DNA of 44,844 bases from Clostridium sp. 26_22 (GTDB taxonomy: Bacteria > Bacillota > Clostridia > TANB77 > CAG-508): NCBI GenBank assembly GCA_001916005.1, contig MNRP01000041.1, positions 1-44,844 on the forward strand. The letters are read 5' to 3'. Every line of letters starts with the position of its first letter. Position 1 is the stretch's first letter. Shown in pieces: positions 26,354-33,588 of the stretch. Under the pieces are notes generated by a model. That model was given only the letters and a program-made list of their open reading frames with translations, made no database searches and had not been told where the DNA came from. A program made the translations under genes and the position numbers.

Positions 26354-27189
26354 TCATCCTCCTAAATTGCAACAGTCTTTTTTATTGTGATTTATGTTGC
26401 TTTTCCAATATTCAAAATGTTCATCTACATCTTCACATACACTTATTTGTTCAAAGCCTGTGATTTTCTGTAGATATTGCTTTTTAATGCTTAAAGGCAA
26501 ATGTTCATATCCGGCATGTTTTACTGTATATTTAGAATAATCTATATCAAACCATTGTTTTATCCAATGATTCACTCTTAAAAACTCTATTAAAATCTTA
26601 TTGCATTTGATGTTATTCAATATATCAAAATCTATATACTCATAAATAAAAGGGCTTAATCTTACTTGAACATCAAACCCATTTTTATATAATTTTTCAA
26701 TAGCTTCTATTCTTTTACTAGGGACTGTGGCTTTTTCATATTTTACTGATTTACTATCATCTGTGGTAGTAACGGTAATTTGAAAATGGGCCAAATCCTT
26801 GTCGTAAATTTTCAAATATTCATCATTCGCAACAATACTTGATTTTGTGACTATTAAATATCCAATTCTTCTTTTGTTTAGATATTTAATAATTTTATAG
26901 GTTATCCTATTGTCCAACTCTATTGGTTGGAAACAGTCTGTCATTCCTCCAAGTCTTACTATTGTTCCTTTTCTTAATTTATCAATTTTCCTTTTTAGCT
27001 TTTCAACATTAGCGACACTTGGATTTTTAGGATTCCACAAACCTCTAAAGCTTAATAGGGATTTTGCATAGCAATACTTACAATCGTGGCTGCAACCGAC
27101 ATCCGATAAGTATCTAATCTTATAGGATAATTACACTTGCTGCCTTCATTTCCGCCTACTTCCTTATAAAAGCTCTTAAATTGTTTCAA
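26354..27189 (-). CDS. radical SAM protein, restored by two +1 shifts at CGG codons
   Basis: TTG start at 27189 after AAAGGAGTATTA gives KQFKSFYKEVGGNEGSKCNY, PIRLDTY, then CGG (27103-27105). Reading CGGA as Gly gives G-C and the next codon is again CGG (27096-27098); reading CGGT as Gly enters the frame with C-S-H-D-C-K-Y-C-Y-A-K, the CxxxCxxC iron-sulphur motif, followed by SLLSFRGLWNPKNPSVA. The remaining frame has TIVRLGGMTDCFQP and VTKSSIVAN, typical SPL-like radical SAM strands. Final length 277 aa. Unshifted translation ends after a short nonsense tail without any cluster cysteine. Function: an AdoMet-dependent radical enzyme of unknown substrate, first gene of the late operon. Confidence 0.85.
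27096..27098 (-). other. in-frame CGG, inferred second +1 shift site (radical SAM)
   Basis: After the first shift the reading is GGA TGT CGG TTG; skipping C gives GGT TGC AGC CAC (G-C-S-H), entering the frame of CxxxCxxC. This is the only CGGT site; the others are CGGA. Confidence 0.75.
27103..27105 (-). other. in-frame CGG, inferred first +1 shift site (radical SAM)
   Basis: GAT ACT TAT CGG ATG becomes D-T-Y-G-C when one base is skipped. Only one codon (TGT) separates it from the next CGG, so a double shift within ten bases is required. Confidence 0.75.
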
Positions 27190-27206
27190 TAATACTCCTT
27201 TCTCAA

Positions 27207-27233
27207 AATAAAAAAGACCATAATAGGTCTTTT
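27207..27233 (-). terminator. terminator-like hairpin between late promoter and first late gene
   Basis: Minus strand AAAAGACC-TATTAT-GGTCTTTT followed by TTATTTT. It lies about 40 bases after the late promoter and before the radical SAM ribosome site. It could end early transcripts or act as a conditional terminator controlling late expression. Confidence 0.7.
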
Positions 27234-27275
27234 AGGGGATTGAATATTTTGTAATTTATATTTTTTCACAATATC

Positions 27276-27304
27276 ATTATAATTCCTTGATTATGACATG
27301 TCAA
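27276..27304 (-). promoter_or_regulatory. late-operon promoter, perfect sigma-A consensus
   Basis: TTGACA (27299-27304), 17-bp spacer, TATAAT (27276-27281) on the minus strand. Just upstream and touching the -35 are two direct TTTGTCC copies 11 bp apart (27302-27320), possible sites for the regulator encoded by the preceding gene. It would drive the whole late operon. Confidence 0.85.
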
Positions 27305-27336
27305 GGACAAATTATGGACAAACTTACATTGTATTA

Positions 27337-27930
27337 TTAGAACATTTTTCTTATACCATCTATTCCAAACATAAGTATTGCTATTTCTTCAATTGCAGTA
27401 TTTTGATCTCTACTAATTTGTCTTTCACTAATATGATACTTTTCGGACATACTTTTTGTTTTTGGTTTCTTATCTCCTTTTATATATAGATCATCAATAA
27501 TATGAGCTCTCCTTATTTTTTCTGTATTATTACTGCTTTCAGCTTCATATATATAAAATTTTATAATTCTTTTTATATGTTCTATAATAATTTCTGTTCT
27601 TTTTTTAGATGCTAATATAGATTGAACTACAGTTACTTCATCAGATGTCGTACAATATAATTTATCTAATACTTCATCAACAGTCGCCGTTTCTAGTTCA
27701 CATTCAGTCCATGTTGCCTGCTGACAAGCACTTAAAAATCTTCTATAATTTTTTATTAAAAGTCTGGTATTTTTTAATTTGGTATCATATGTTATTTTTT
27801 CTCTTAATCTTTCCTCATTTCTTGCCCTTTCAATTCCTTTTTCAATTCCCTTTTCTACTGCAGAATTTATTAGTTGTTCTATAACACCTAATATTTTGCT
27901 TTCTTTTTCAGATATTTCAATTTTTTCCAT
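27337..27930 (-). CDS. late-gene transcriptional regulator (sigma/ArpU-like)
   Basis: 197 aa. N-terminal coiled coil with EKGIEKGIERARNEERLR, and a C-terminal sigma-region-4-like HTH (about 145-195, KSMSEKYHISERQISRDQNTAIEEIAILMFGIDG). This pattern, at the end of the early region and directly before the packaging genes, matches ArpU/RinA-type late activators of Bacillota phages. The consensus promoter lies directly after it. Start follows AAGGAGAGGTT. Confidence 0.8.
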   Translation of the reverse strand: MEKIEISEKESKILGVIEQLINSAVEKGIEKGIERARNEERLREKITYDTKLKNTRLLIKNYRRFLSACQQATWTECELETATVDEVLDKLYCTTSDEVTVVQSILASKKRTEIIIEHIKRIIKFYIYEAESSNNTEKIRRAHIIDDLYIKGDKKPKTKSMSEKYHISERQISRDQNTAIEEIAILMFGIDGIRKMF

Positions 27931-28021
27931 ACAAAACCTCTCCTTCTAGGTAAACTGTATGCCTTGTGCTTTAGTAAATTATAATTCTCTATTTATTATT
28001 CTATAATACAATGTTTCCTAT
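27931..28021 (-). promoter_or_regulatory. AT-rich leader before the late regulator
   Basis: 91 bases without a gene. A TATAAT (on minus, about 27980-27985) is present but no good -35 at 17 bp; it may be a weak or activator-dependent promoter for the late regulator. Confidence 0.3.
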
Positions 28022-28177
28022 TTATTTTATATACATTTTTAATGCTCTTACTAATGTATTTAGAGCTTCAATATATCCATAACTATCAGTTCCATCTTTT
28101 CTTACTTGAATATATTGCTTGTCTTTTATTTTTCGTTTTAATTCATTTGTCTTTGTTATTGCTTCCTTTATCTCCAC
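28022..28177 (-). CDS. 51-aa hypothetical protein, GTG start
   Basis: An open frame (VEIKEAITKTNELKRKIKDK ... DGTDSYGYIEALNTLVRALKMYIK) starting with GTG in the end of the upstream gene. Amino-acid make-up is protein-like and it fills the interval before the late regulator. The start is uncertain since no strong ribosome site is present. Confidence 0.5.
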   Translation of the reverse strand: MEIKEAITKTNELKRKIKDKQYIQVRKDGTDSYGYIEALNTLVRALKMYIK

Positions 28178-28451
28178 TTTCTTTTTGTTTCTCCTTTTCT
28201 ACTGGAACACTTAAGTATAATTGTTCATCAGCATAATTTTCCCAGTATGGTGTATCTGTAAATGTCACTTCATAAAATAAATTATTGGTATTTCCTAATA
28301 CTGCTTGATATCCATTTAAAACTCTCCATTTTTTTCTTGTCTTATCCCATAATGGTCTACCTATCAGCATTATAATTTGAAACCAACTCAACATTTGCTG
28401 CGATTCATCTTTGTTTTTCTTTTCTACTTTTTCTTGATTTTGCTTTTTCAT
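28143..28451 (-). CDS. 102-aa phage protein with IIMLIGKPLW-type domain
   Basis: SWFQIIMLIGRPLWDKTRKKWRVLNGY (about 22-48) followed by NLFYEVTFTDTPYWENYADEQLYL and a Lys/Glu-rich tail. Similar small proteins occur in replication regions of clostridial phages; function unknown. ATG after AAAGGAGAATATAAC, overlapping the upstream gene by 47 bases. Confidence 0.65.
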   Translation of the reverse strand: MKKQNQEKVEKKNKDESQQMLSWFQIIMLIGRPLWDKTRKKWRVLNGYQAVLGNTNNLFYEVTFTDTPYWENYADEQLYLSVPVEKEKQKESGDKGSNNKDK

Positions 28452-28707
28452 TTGTTATATTCTCCTTTCTCAACTTTTCTAATAGTTGCATCCAACACAC
28501 TTTGTCGCACTCGTCTCCATAACTTATTGGATTTTCTATATCTCTTATCATTACTTGCCTGTCCTTTTCAGTTAGTAAGTGTAAGTTATTACCTATAAAC
28601 TCACAGGTCCATTGCACAATATATGTTTTTCTTCCTAGTGCATATCTTTCTGCTCCAATTAGCATTGCACTTAAATCTTCTGTTTCTCCATTTACATCAA
28701 CTTTCAT
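28405..28707 (-). CDS. 100-aa hypothetical phage protein
   Basis: AMLIGAERYALGRKTYIVQWTCEFI (about 14-38) then LTEKDRQVMIRDIENPISYGDECDKVCWMQLLEKLRKE, ending very basic. The 'GAxRYALGRxTYIV' core recurs in small phage early proteins without known function. ATG follows AAGGAGAAAAG. Confidence 0.7.
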   Translation of the reverse strand: MKVDVNGETEDLSAMLIGAERYALGRKTYIVQWTCEFIGNNLHLLTEKDRQVMIRDIENPISYGDECDKVCWMQLLEKLRKENITNEKAKSRKSRKEKQR

Positions 28708-28716
28708 CTTTTCTCC

Positions 28717-28914
28717 TTACTTAAAGCTACTTATCTTCAACATTTGGACTACAAACACTCCTGTTTTTTCCTCAATTTTGTTTTGAATTCGCTTCATTTT
28801 TTCTTCATCTTCTTCTTTGTCTAATTTATCCATTAACTCAATTATTTTTTCTAAAGCCTCAGTACATTTTTCAAAGCAAGTTTTCATTTCTTTTATTTTT
28901 TCTACATCATCCAT
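28717..28914 (-). CDS. 65-aa coiled-coil protein
   Basis: Short helical protein (DDVEKIKEMKTCFEKCTEALEKIIELMDKL) with heptads and two Cys. ATG 28914 follows GGAGGTAAATT located inside the end of the HAD gene as read in its shifted frame, which independently supports that the shifted frame is translated there. No family known. Confidence 0.65.
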   Translation of the reverse strand: MDDVEKIKEMKTCFEKCTEALEKIIELMDKLDKEEDEEKMKRIQNKIEEKTGVFVVQMLKISSFK

Positions 28915-29388
28915 AATTTACCTCCATTTTTACTTAACTTTCTTATAGCCTCATATCTCTTTATTTTATTTAATCCATCATTGTAATTAACTTTTACAAT
29001 TTTATTGTCACTGAAGTATTCTTTAATATCATATAATTCATCATCAATTATTAATATTCTGTCTCCATCCTTTGTATTATCTTTGCACCACTGTAATATT
29101 TCTTTTCCTCTATCTCCGGCTAATAAATGGAGTAACGGAATATATTTTTATTCCGTATTCTATAAGTCTTGCTTTTAATACTATCATTCCATTTTTTGTT
29201 CTTCTCCAGGAAGAAGATATTACTACTTTTGAATTTGTTTTATCAATTATTTTTCGTAAATTTAATATACTTCTAGGATTAAATGGCATATTCTCGCAGC
29301 AGAACCTTCCACCATATTTTTTATGTTGTTTAGAGTAATGTTTTTTATTATTTAATACCCCATCAATGTCCAAAAAAATATAATTCAC
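28902..29388 (-). CDS. HAD-superfamily protein, read through a +1 shift at a CGG codon
   Basis: A GTG start at 29388 (after AGGTGAG) gives NYIFLDIDGVLNNKKHYSKQ with the DxDGVLN nucleophile motif, then KVVISSSWRRTKNG (motif II). At codon 91 there is CGG (29116-29118) followed by a stop two codons later. Reading CGGA as Gly continues as PFISGDRGKEILQWCKDNTK and DRILIIDDELYDIKEY, the third HAD motif with its DD pair, and on to a stop at 28902, total 161 aa. The family (HAD-like hydrolase, 'Swiss army knife' RNA-repair type) needs this C-terminal acid pair. An upstream GTG (29397) is an alternative start. Confidence 0.85.
29116..29118 (-). other. in-frame CGG, inferred +1 shift site (HAD protein)
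   Basis: TTT ATT AGC CGG AGA TAG becomes F-I-S-G-D-R-G-K when one base is skipped, restoring about 70 residues with the last HAD motif. Confidence 0.75.
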
Positions 29389-29389
29389 T

Positions 29390-29836
29390 TTACTCACCTA
29401 CCTCAATACTATTTTCTGTAAAGATTTCTTGTGTCAATACTGTTTTTATATCTTCATCGTAAAACACTACCAGTGTCCCATCTCCTTGCCAGTTGTATTC
29501 CCAATGTTCAGTAAATAGTTGTTTTTTCTTTGTAAATGGATCAATTCTAATTTTTACAATAAGATGTCCATTTACATAGTCTCCTTCTTTTATTAAGTCT
29601 ACTTTTGATTTTGAATGTTCTACTATTTGGCTCCTATATTCGCTTGCCATTGTAGTTTCGCAGCAATAATACTTTTCATTCATATATTCATCAGGTTCAA
29701 TAATTTTTTTTACTTTTCCTATATACCCTGCCTTATTTCTTATGTATTCATCTATTTCTATTTTATCATAGTAACAACCTGGACATCCCATTTTTTCAAC
29801 TTGGCAAGTATCCCATTCTTTATCTGTACATTTCAT
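29390..29836 (-). CDS. 148-aa Cys-containing phage protein
   Basis: From ATG 29836 (overlapping the upstream stop as TAATG). The N-terminus CTDKEWDTCQVEKMGCPGCYYD has four Cys that may bind zinc; the C-terminal part (GYIGKVKKIIEPDEYMNEKYYCC, GDYVNGHLIVKI) is SH3-like beta. Found in phage early operons; function unknown. Confidence 0.7.
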   Translation of the reverse strand: MKCTDKEWDTCQVEKMGCPGCYYDKIEIDEYIRNKAGYIGKVKKIIEPDEYMNEKYYCCETTMASEYRSQIVEHSKSKVDLIKEGDYVNGHLIVKIRIDPFTKKKQLFTEHWEYNWQGDGTLVVFYDEDIKTVLTQEIFTENSIEVGE

Positions 29837-30243
29837 TATTCTTCCCCCTTTTGTATTTCTTTTATAACCCACTCTATAACTGCCTGTACCATAATCGGAC
29901 AATATCCATATTCATTTTTTCTAACTATATCTGCAAATATGTTAGCATCATTTCTTTGAATTCTACATCCCATAAGTAATTTAATAAATCTTTTTCTTGA
30001 AATTCTTTCAATACCTAACATTTTTTGCAAATGTATTGATGATTCTCTTGTAATCGTAATTGATACACTTTTTGATTTTTCTTTTTCTATTGCGTACCTT
30101 ACTGCATCTGCAGCATCATCTTGATTATTTTCCTGCACACTTTCAAAATTTTGTATTTCCGCTATTTTACTAATTTCTCCATCTTTGTCCTGCATAAAAA
30201 TATCGCCATCTACTATTAACTTTTTTACTTCATCTGTTGACAT
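29836..30243 (-). CDS. 135-aa hypothetical protein
   Basis: From ATG 30243 after AAAGGAGGAATAAT. TDEVKKLIVDGDIFMQDKDGEISKIAEI at the N-terminus, then a helical region SSIHLQKMLGIERISRKRFIKLLMGCRIQRNDANIFADIV. No known family; the C-terminal helices may bind nucleic acid (inference). Confidence 0.65.
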   Translation of the reverse strand: MSTDEVKKLIVDGDIFMQDKDGEISKIAEIQNFESVQENNQDDAADAVRYAIEKEKSKSVSITITRESSIHLQKMLGIERISRKRFIKLLMGCRIQRNDANIFADIVRKNEYGYCPIMVQAVIEWVIKEIQKGEE

Positions 30244-30244
30244 A

Positions 30245-30442
30245 TTATTCCTCCTTTTCAAATATTTTCTTATATTCTTCTTTGCATTTCTTTCCTTCAA
30301 TTTCAAATAATACTTTTGCAAAATCGACTTCTCCATTTTCATCGAAGTACTCTTTTATAATCATAAATAATGGAAGTTGATTTTTACCTCTAAAACCGAA
30401 TATAATTCCTGTTTTCTTTCCTTTTATTTCTAAGGATGGCAT
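30245..30442 (-). CDS. 65-aa hypothetical protein
   Basis: MPSLEIKGKKTGIIFGFRGK with a following acidic/basic helix. Starts in a TAATG overlap with the upstream membrane peptide gene. No family recognised. Confidence 0.6.
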   Translation of the reverse strand: MPSLEIKGKKTGIIFGFRGKNQLPLFMIIKEYFDENGEVDFAKVLFEIEGKKCKEEYKKIFEKEE

Positions 30443-30549
30443 TATTCCTCACCATCCTTTGCTACTTGCAATATACACATTATTGCCATACCTATAAAAT
30501 CTCCTATAAAAAAACCTATTAAAAGCCCTATTATTAAATACTTTATCAT
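30442..30549 (-). CDS. 35-aa membrane peptide (DUF3789-like)
   Basis: MIKYLIIGLLIGFFIGDFIG then MAIMCILQVAKDGEE: a single Gly-zipper transmembrane segment and a short cytoplasmic tail, as in the small DUF3789 peptides of gut Bacillota phages. Good overlap-start with the next gene. Confidence 0.65.
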   Translation of the reverse strand: MIKYLIIGLLIGFFIGDFIGMAIMCILQVAKDGEE

Positions 30550-30558
30550 TTGTAACAC

Positions 30559-30822
30559 CTACCTTCCATTTAATTCATACATATATACTGTTTCTCTTAA
30601 TGAGTCCAGTTCAACATACTGTTCATCTATTATTGCCTGTCTCCTATCTATTGTTCTTTCTAATTCACCTATTTTATCTTTTAGCTTGGTATTTTCATTT
30701 TTTAGATCATGGTTTATTGCTATACACCCAACAACAAATCCAAAAACAAAACATAAAATAACCATTAAAGTTGCTTTTATTTTTTCAGTTTTCATATATA
30801 TTTCTTTATCATAAATTTTCAT
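30559..30822 (-). CDS. 87-aa membrane-anchored coiled-coil protein
   Basis: One transmembrane segment (about 17-37, TLMVILCFVFGFVVGCIAIN) then a coiled coil (NENTKLKDKIGELERTIDRR). An internal ATG at codon 10 is an alternative start. Function unknown; the form resembles small spanin-like or membrane-tether phage proteins, but it lies in the early region. Confidence 0.6.
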   Translation of the reverse strand: MKIYDKEIYMKTEKIKATLMVILCFVFGFVVGCIAINHDLKNENTKLKDKIGELERTIDRRQAIIDEQYVELDSLRETVYMYELNGR

Positions 30823-30830
30823 AAGTGTTC

Positions 30831-31025
30831 CTACCTTTCAATAAATTTTCTTCCATTACACCACATATAATTTTCAGTTGGACAAAATTCATCATATACA
30901 AGTGGCATATCTTCTTTTTCATCGCAGTACATATCTCCATGTTCAATATACATACAATTTATACATTGTTCGCAAGTAACATTCTGCTTGATTTTATACC
31001 TTTTTCTTTGTACTGGTTTTCCCAT
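30831..31025 (-). CDS. 64-aa Cys-rich protein
   Basis: CEQCINCMYIEHGDMYCDEKED with further Cys (six in all), probably a zinc-binding knuckle. No family name recognised. Confidence 0.65.
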   Translation of the reverse strand: MGKPVQRKRYKIKQNVTCEQCINCMYIEHGDMYCDEKEDMPLVYDEFCPTENYMWCNGRKFIER

Positions 31026-31055
31026 TTTTTCTCCTTTCTTGTATTTTTATTTTCC

Positions 31056-31081
31056 AAGCTGTTCAATTTAATGAACAGCTT
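31056..31081. terminator. 10-bp perfect hairpin, possible terminator
   Basis: AAGCTGTTCA-ATTTAA-TGAACAGCTT just after the stop of the 31095 gene. The T-run is on the plus-strand side, so as a terminator for minus transcription it is weak; it may be an RNA processing element. Confidence 0.45.
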
Positions 31082-31094
31082 ATTTTTTATATTC

Positions 31095-31295
31095 TTAGTA
31101 TAGTTCAATATCACTAATGCCAATGAAATCCAAAACTTTCAAATAACAATCTTTACATAGTCTTGTAAGTTTTTTATTAGTGTATGTATCTGCTTTTTTT
31201 AACAAAACCATGTGCCTTTGTGGTAATTTCTGTCCGCACATTGGGCATATATCATAATATCTATCTTCACTTTTCCAACTATTATAATTTCCCAT
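31095..31295 (-). CDS. 66-aa zinc-ribbon protein, paralogue A
   Basis: CPMCGQKLP ... LTRLCKDCYLKVLDFIGISDIELY: four-Cys ribbon followed by a helix. Its end is nearly identical in pattern to the upstream gene (KDCYxxxLDxxGxSDIE), so the two are tandem duplicates. Function unknown. Confidence 0.7.
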   Translation of the reverse strand: MGNYNSWKSEDRYYDICPMCGQKLPQRHMVLLKKADTYTNKKLTRLCKDCYLKVLDFIGISDIELY

Positions 31296-31297
31296 TC

Positions 31298-31528
31298 TTA
31301 CTCCTCTATATCGCTTACTCCTAAATAGTCCAACATATCAGTATAGCAATCTTTACACATATTACATAGTTTTCGTGGAGAGTTTCCATTTTTAGCAACA
31401 GAAATAGTAATTCTATCTAATGTAAAATTTCCACATCTTACACAAAACTTTTGATTGCTACTTTGAACCTTAAATAAAAATTGTTCAAATTCTTGTTTTG
31501 ACATATTTTTTATATCTTCAAATTTCAT
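31298..31528 (-). CDS. 76-aa zinc-ribbon protein, paralogue B
   Basis: FCVRCGNFTLDRITISVAKN then KLCNMCKDCYTDMLDYLGVSDIEE: two CxxC pairs, sharing the C-terminal module with the downstream gene. Starts inside the upstream gene's end after GGGAGGATAAT. Confidence 0.7.
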   Translation of the reverse strand: MKFEDIKNMSKQEFEQFLFKVQSSNQKFCVRCGNFTLDRITISVAKNGNSPRKLCNMCKDCYTDMLDYLGVSDIEE

Positions 31529-31758
31529 TATTCATTATCCTCCCAAAGCCTCACAGCTACTTTAACACCTGATTGCTCTTTTTTTCTAGGTTTTCTTCCT
31601 GTTCTAATTCCTGTGTCTGCTCTTTTTTTATTTGCTGGTGTTGCCCAAAAATAAACAGTTTCTTTTTTTACATTAAAGTGATTCATAACTTCTTCAATAG
31701 TACCCACAAATATTTCTTTTTCTCCCTTATATATTGAATATTCTTTTCTCTTAGACAT
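31528..31758 (-). CDS. 76-aa putative DNA-binding protein
   Basis: YSIYKGEKEIFVGTIEEVMNHFNVKKETVYFWATPANKKRA: a short HTH (IEEVMNHFNVKKETVYFWATP) and a basic tail GRKPRKKE. Such proteins occur as small regulators in phage early operons. Confidence 0.65.
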   Translation of the reverse strand: MSKRKEYSIYKGEKEIFVGTIEEVMNHFNVKKETVYFWATPANKKRADTGIRTGRKPRKKEQSGVKVAVRLWEDNE

Positions 31759-31787
31759 ACTTCATCATCACCTACTTTTTTATAAAT

Positions 31788-32009
31788 TTATTGTCTTATG
31801 TATGGCCTATCTACATATAAACTAACTGGTGGCTGTATATTTCCCCTTACAGACAAGTATATCTTTCCAGTTTTCATAAATTCTTTTTTCTCTTTTTCGG
31901 TCATTTTCCAACATGAAACTATATGTTTATCTGTTTTTAATGCTGGTAAATCTCCACATTCTTCTGCTTTGAATATGCAATTCATATCTTCAAAATTTAC
32001 TGGGTTCAT
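31788..32009 (-). CDS. 73-aa hypothetical phage protein
   Basis: CWKMTEKEKKEFMKTGKIYL with NIQPPVSLYVDRPY near the end; small phage proteins with 'TGxIxLxVxGxxxPPxxL' are frequent in early regions. Function unknown. Start after AAAGGAGGAATAG. Confidence 0.65.
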   Translation of the reverse strand: MNPVNFEDMNCIFKAEECGDLPALKTDKHIVSCWKMTEKEKKEFMKTGKIYLSVRGNIQPPVSLYVDRPYIRQ

Positions 32010-32013
32010 TGTT

Positions 32014-32367
32014 CTATTCCTCCTTTATTTTTAGGTTATATTTATCTTCAAACACCTTTTTCTTTGTTATATATTCTTTTGTTTTAAAGCCTTTTGTATC
32101 AATAATTTCTGCTGCCCCATCATTATGAAATACTATAAAATCCGCTTTATATTTTAAACCTGGAGCTAGTATAAACACAGGCTGCAAACAAAAACCTTTT
32201 ATTTCTCCTGCTTGCAGCCTTAACTTCAAATTGCAATAATAGTCCGCTTCTTTTTTACTATCAAATGTCTGTCCATCTACGGAAGTCTTTACTGCCCCAT
32301 ATTTACTTTTTCTATTACCTTTTTTTTGGTATTCTCTATATTGTTCAATGCTCCAATGTTCTTGCAT
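32014..32367 (-). CDS. DUF1064 nuclease-like protein
   Basis: 117 aa. KYGAVKTSVDGQTFDSKKEADYYCNLKL, FILAPGLKYKADFIVFHNDG and EIIDTKGFKTKEYITKKKVFEDKYN match DUF1064: a PD-(D/E)xK fold with E..D.....E-x-K (IIDTKG). Members are thought to be Holliday-junction or similar nucleases in phages. Confidence 0.85.
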   Translation of the reverse strand: MQEHWSIEQYREYQKKGNRKSKYGAVKTSVDGQTFDSKKEADYYCNLKLRLQAGEIKGFCLQPVFILAPGLKYKADFIVFHNDGAAEIIDTKGFKTKEYITKKKVFEDKYNLKIKEE

Positions 32368-32390
32368 TTATGTACTACTCCTCCATAAAT

Positions 32391-32660
32391 TCAATATTTT
32401 TGTATGACTCCCTTAATTCCTTTTTTTTTCAATAAAGGTATTATCTTTTTTACTTCCGGAAAATTACATTCCATATTATCAGAAACTTCTCGTAACATTT
32501 TTATTAACATAGCCATCTCTATTTCTTCACCAGTTCCATAAATAACAGACTTTGGCCCTTCTTTAAATTTTCTTGGAATTACAATTTCACATACTAAACA
32601 ATCATTTTCTTCCTTTAATCTATTTAACTTTTGCATTTCTTGTAGTTCTCTATAATTCAT
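32391..32660 (-). CDS. 89-aa hypothetical protein
   Basis: From ATG 32660 after AAGGGAGGAATAA. YRELQEMQKLNRLKEENDCL, then EGPKSVIYGTGEEIEMAMLI and a basic tail. No family recognised. Confidence 0.6.
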   Translation of the reverse strand: MNYRELQEMQKLNRLKEENDCLVCEIVIPRKFKEGPKSVIYGTGEEIEMAMLIKMLREVSDNMECNFPEVKKIIPLLKKKGIKGVIQKY

Positions 32661-32665
32661 ACTAT

Positions 32666-33079
32666 TTATTCCTCCCTTTTCTTTTTTGCACATTTCAAAT
32701 CTTTTAATACTCGTGGTGTATATTGTCTATTTTCTTGATTTCTTTTTAATGTTTCTATATTTTTTATAGCTGCATCTGTTTCTGCACAAATTCCTTTTGC
32801 TATAAACTTATTTGCATATGGTTTTATAGTGCTTACTAGATCTATTTTATCTTTTATTATTCTTCTTTCCTGTAGTACCTTTTCTAGTTTTTTATAAACT
32901 GCCATTATTTCAATAGCATTTAATTTACTCAATTCTATTTCGTGTAACAGATCGTCTCTTTCGTATTCCTTATTTCGTAAATCTATATTCAATTTTTTCT
33001 CTATTTCCTCTATGTTATAGAAAAAATATTTTATATTTTCCAACAATTCTAATGATTGCTGCATATCTTCAATTACCAT
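32666..33079 (-). CDS. 137-aa coiled-coil hypothetical protein
   Basis: Two long helices (about 1-70) separated by short loops, with KLNAIEIMAVYKKLEKVLQERRIIKDK in the middle; ends basic. Proteins of this length with the pattern 'LxELxxIRxxRRxxKd' are common early phage proteins of unknown role. Confidence 0.65.
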   Translation of the reverse strand: MVIEDMQQSLELLENIKYFFYNIEEIEKKLNIDLRNKEYERDDLLHEIELSKLNAIEIMAVYKKLEKVLQERRIIKDKIDLVSTIKPYANKFIAKGICAETDAAIKNIETLKRNQENRQYTPRVLKDLKCAKKKREE

Positions 33080-33133
33080 AATTTTCAGTCCTTCCTTTGT
33101 ATATTTTTTCTAGGTTGTGTTTGTTTCTAAAAA

Positions 33134-33580
33134 TTACCACTTGGGCATATCCTTATAAAATTCAATTAGTTCTTGGATATCTTCTTTTTCTTTTCCTTTT
33201 CTAAAACCAACCATTATATTTGGTGGAGTTGGTATCTCTTTATTAATCGGTCTCCATATATGTAAGCAATATGGCATAATATTTACATAATTTTCTTTTT
33301 TAGGATGTATTTGCATACAAACTTCATCTTCGTTCCAAAATATGTCTTTCATAAAACACATTTGCTCCCATGTCGGTGTTTTGACTGGTGTTGATACACT
33401 CAAATGTTCAAAACCACATCCCCAACTGAATATAAAATGTAGTGCCTTATCAATGTCATTTATTATTTTTACTTTTCCTTTTTTATATTCTATTGGAAAT
33501 ATAGTCCCTCCAAAGCCATCCTGTCCTTGTTTTTTTATTATTATGCCTGGTGTTTTTTTTATTTCTTCTATATTTTTCAT
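33134..33580 (-). CDS. DUF7694-like phage protein
   Basis: 148 aa from ATG 33580 after AGGAGGAGTT. DGFGGTIFPIEYKKGKVKII, WGCGFEHLSVSTPVKTPTWEQMCFMKDIFWNEDEVCMQIHP and LHIWRPINKEIPTPP match DUF7694 (E-HLSVS, PTWEEM, K-xFW, HP, HLWRP). Widely found in phages, function unknown. Confidence 0.8.
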   Translation of the reverse strand: MKNIEEIKKTPGIIIKKQGQDGFGGTIFPIEYKKGKVKIINDIDKALHFIFSWGCGFEHLSVSTPVKTPTWEQMCFMKDIFWNEDEVCMQIHPKKENYVNIMPYCLHIWRPINKEIPTPPNIMVGFRKGKEKEDIQELIEFYKDMPKW

Positions 33581-33588
33581 AACTCCTC

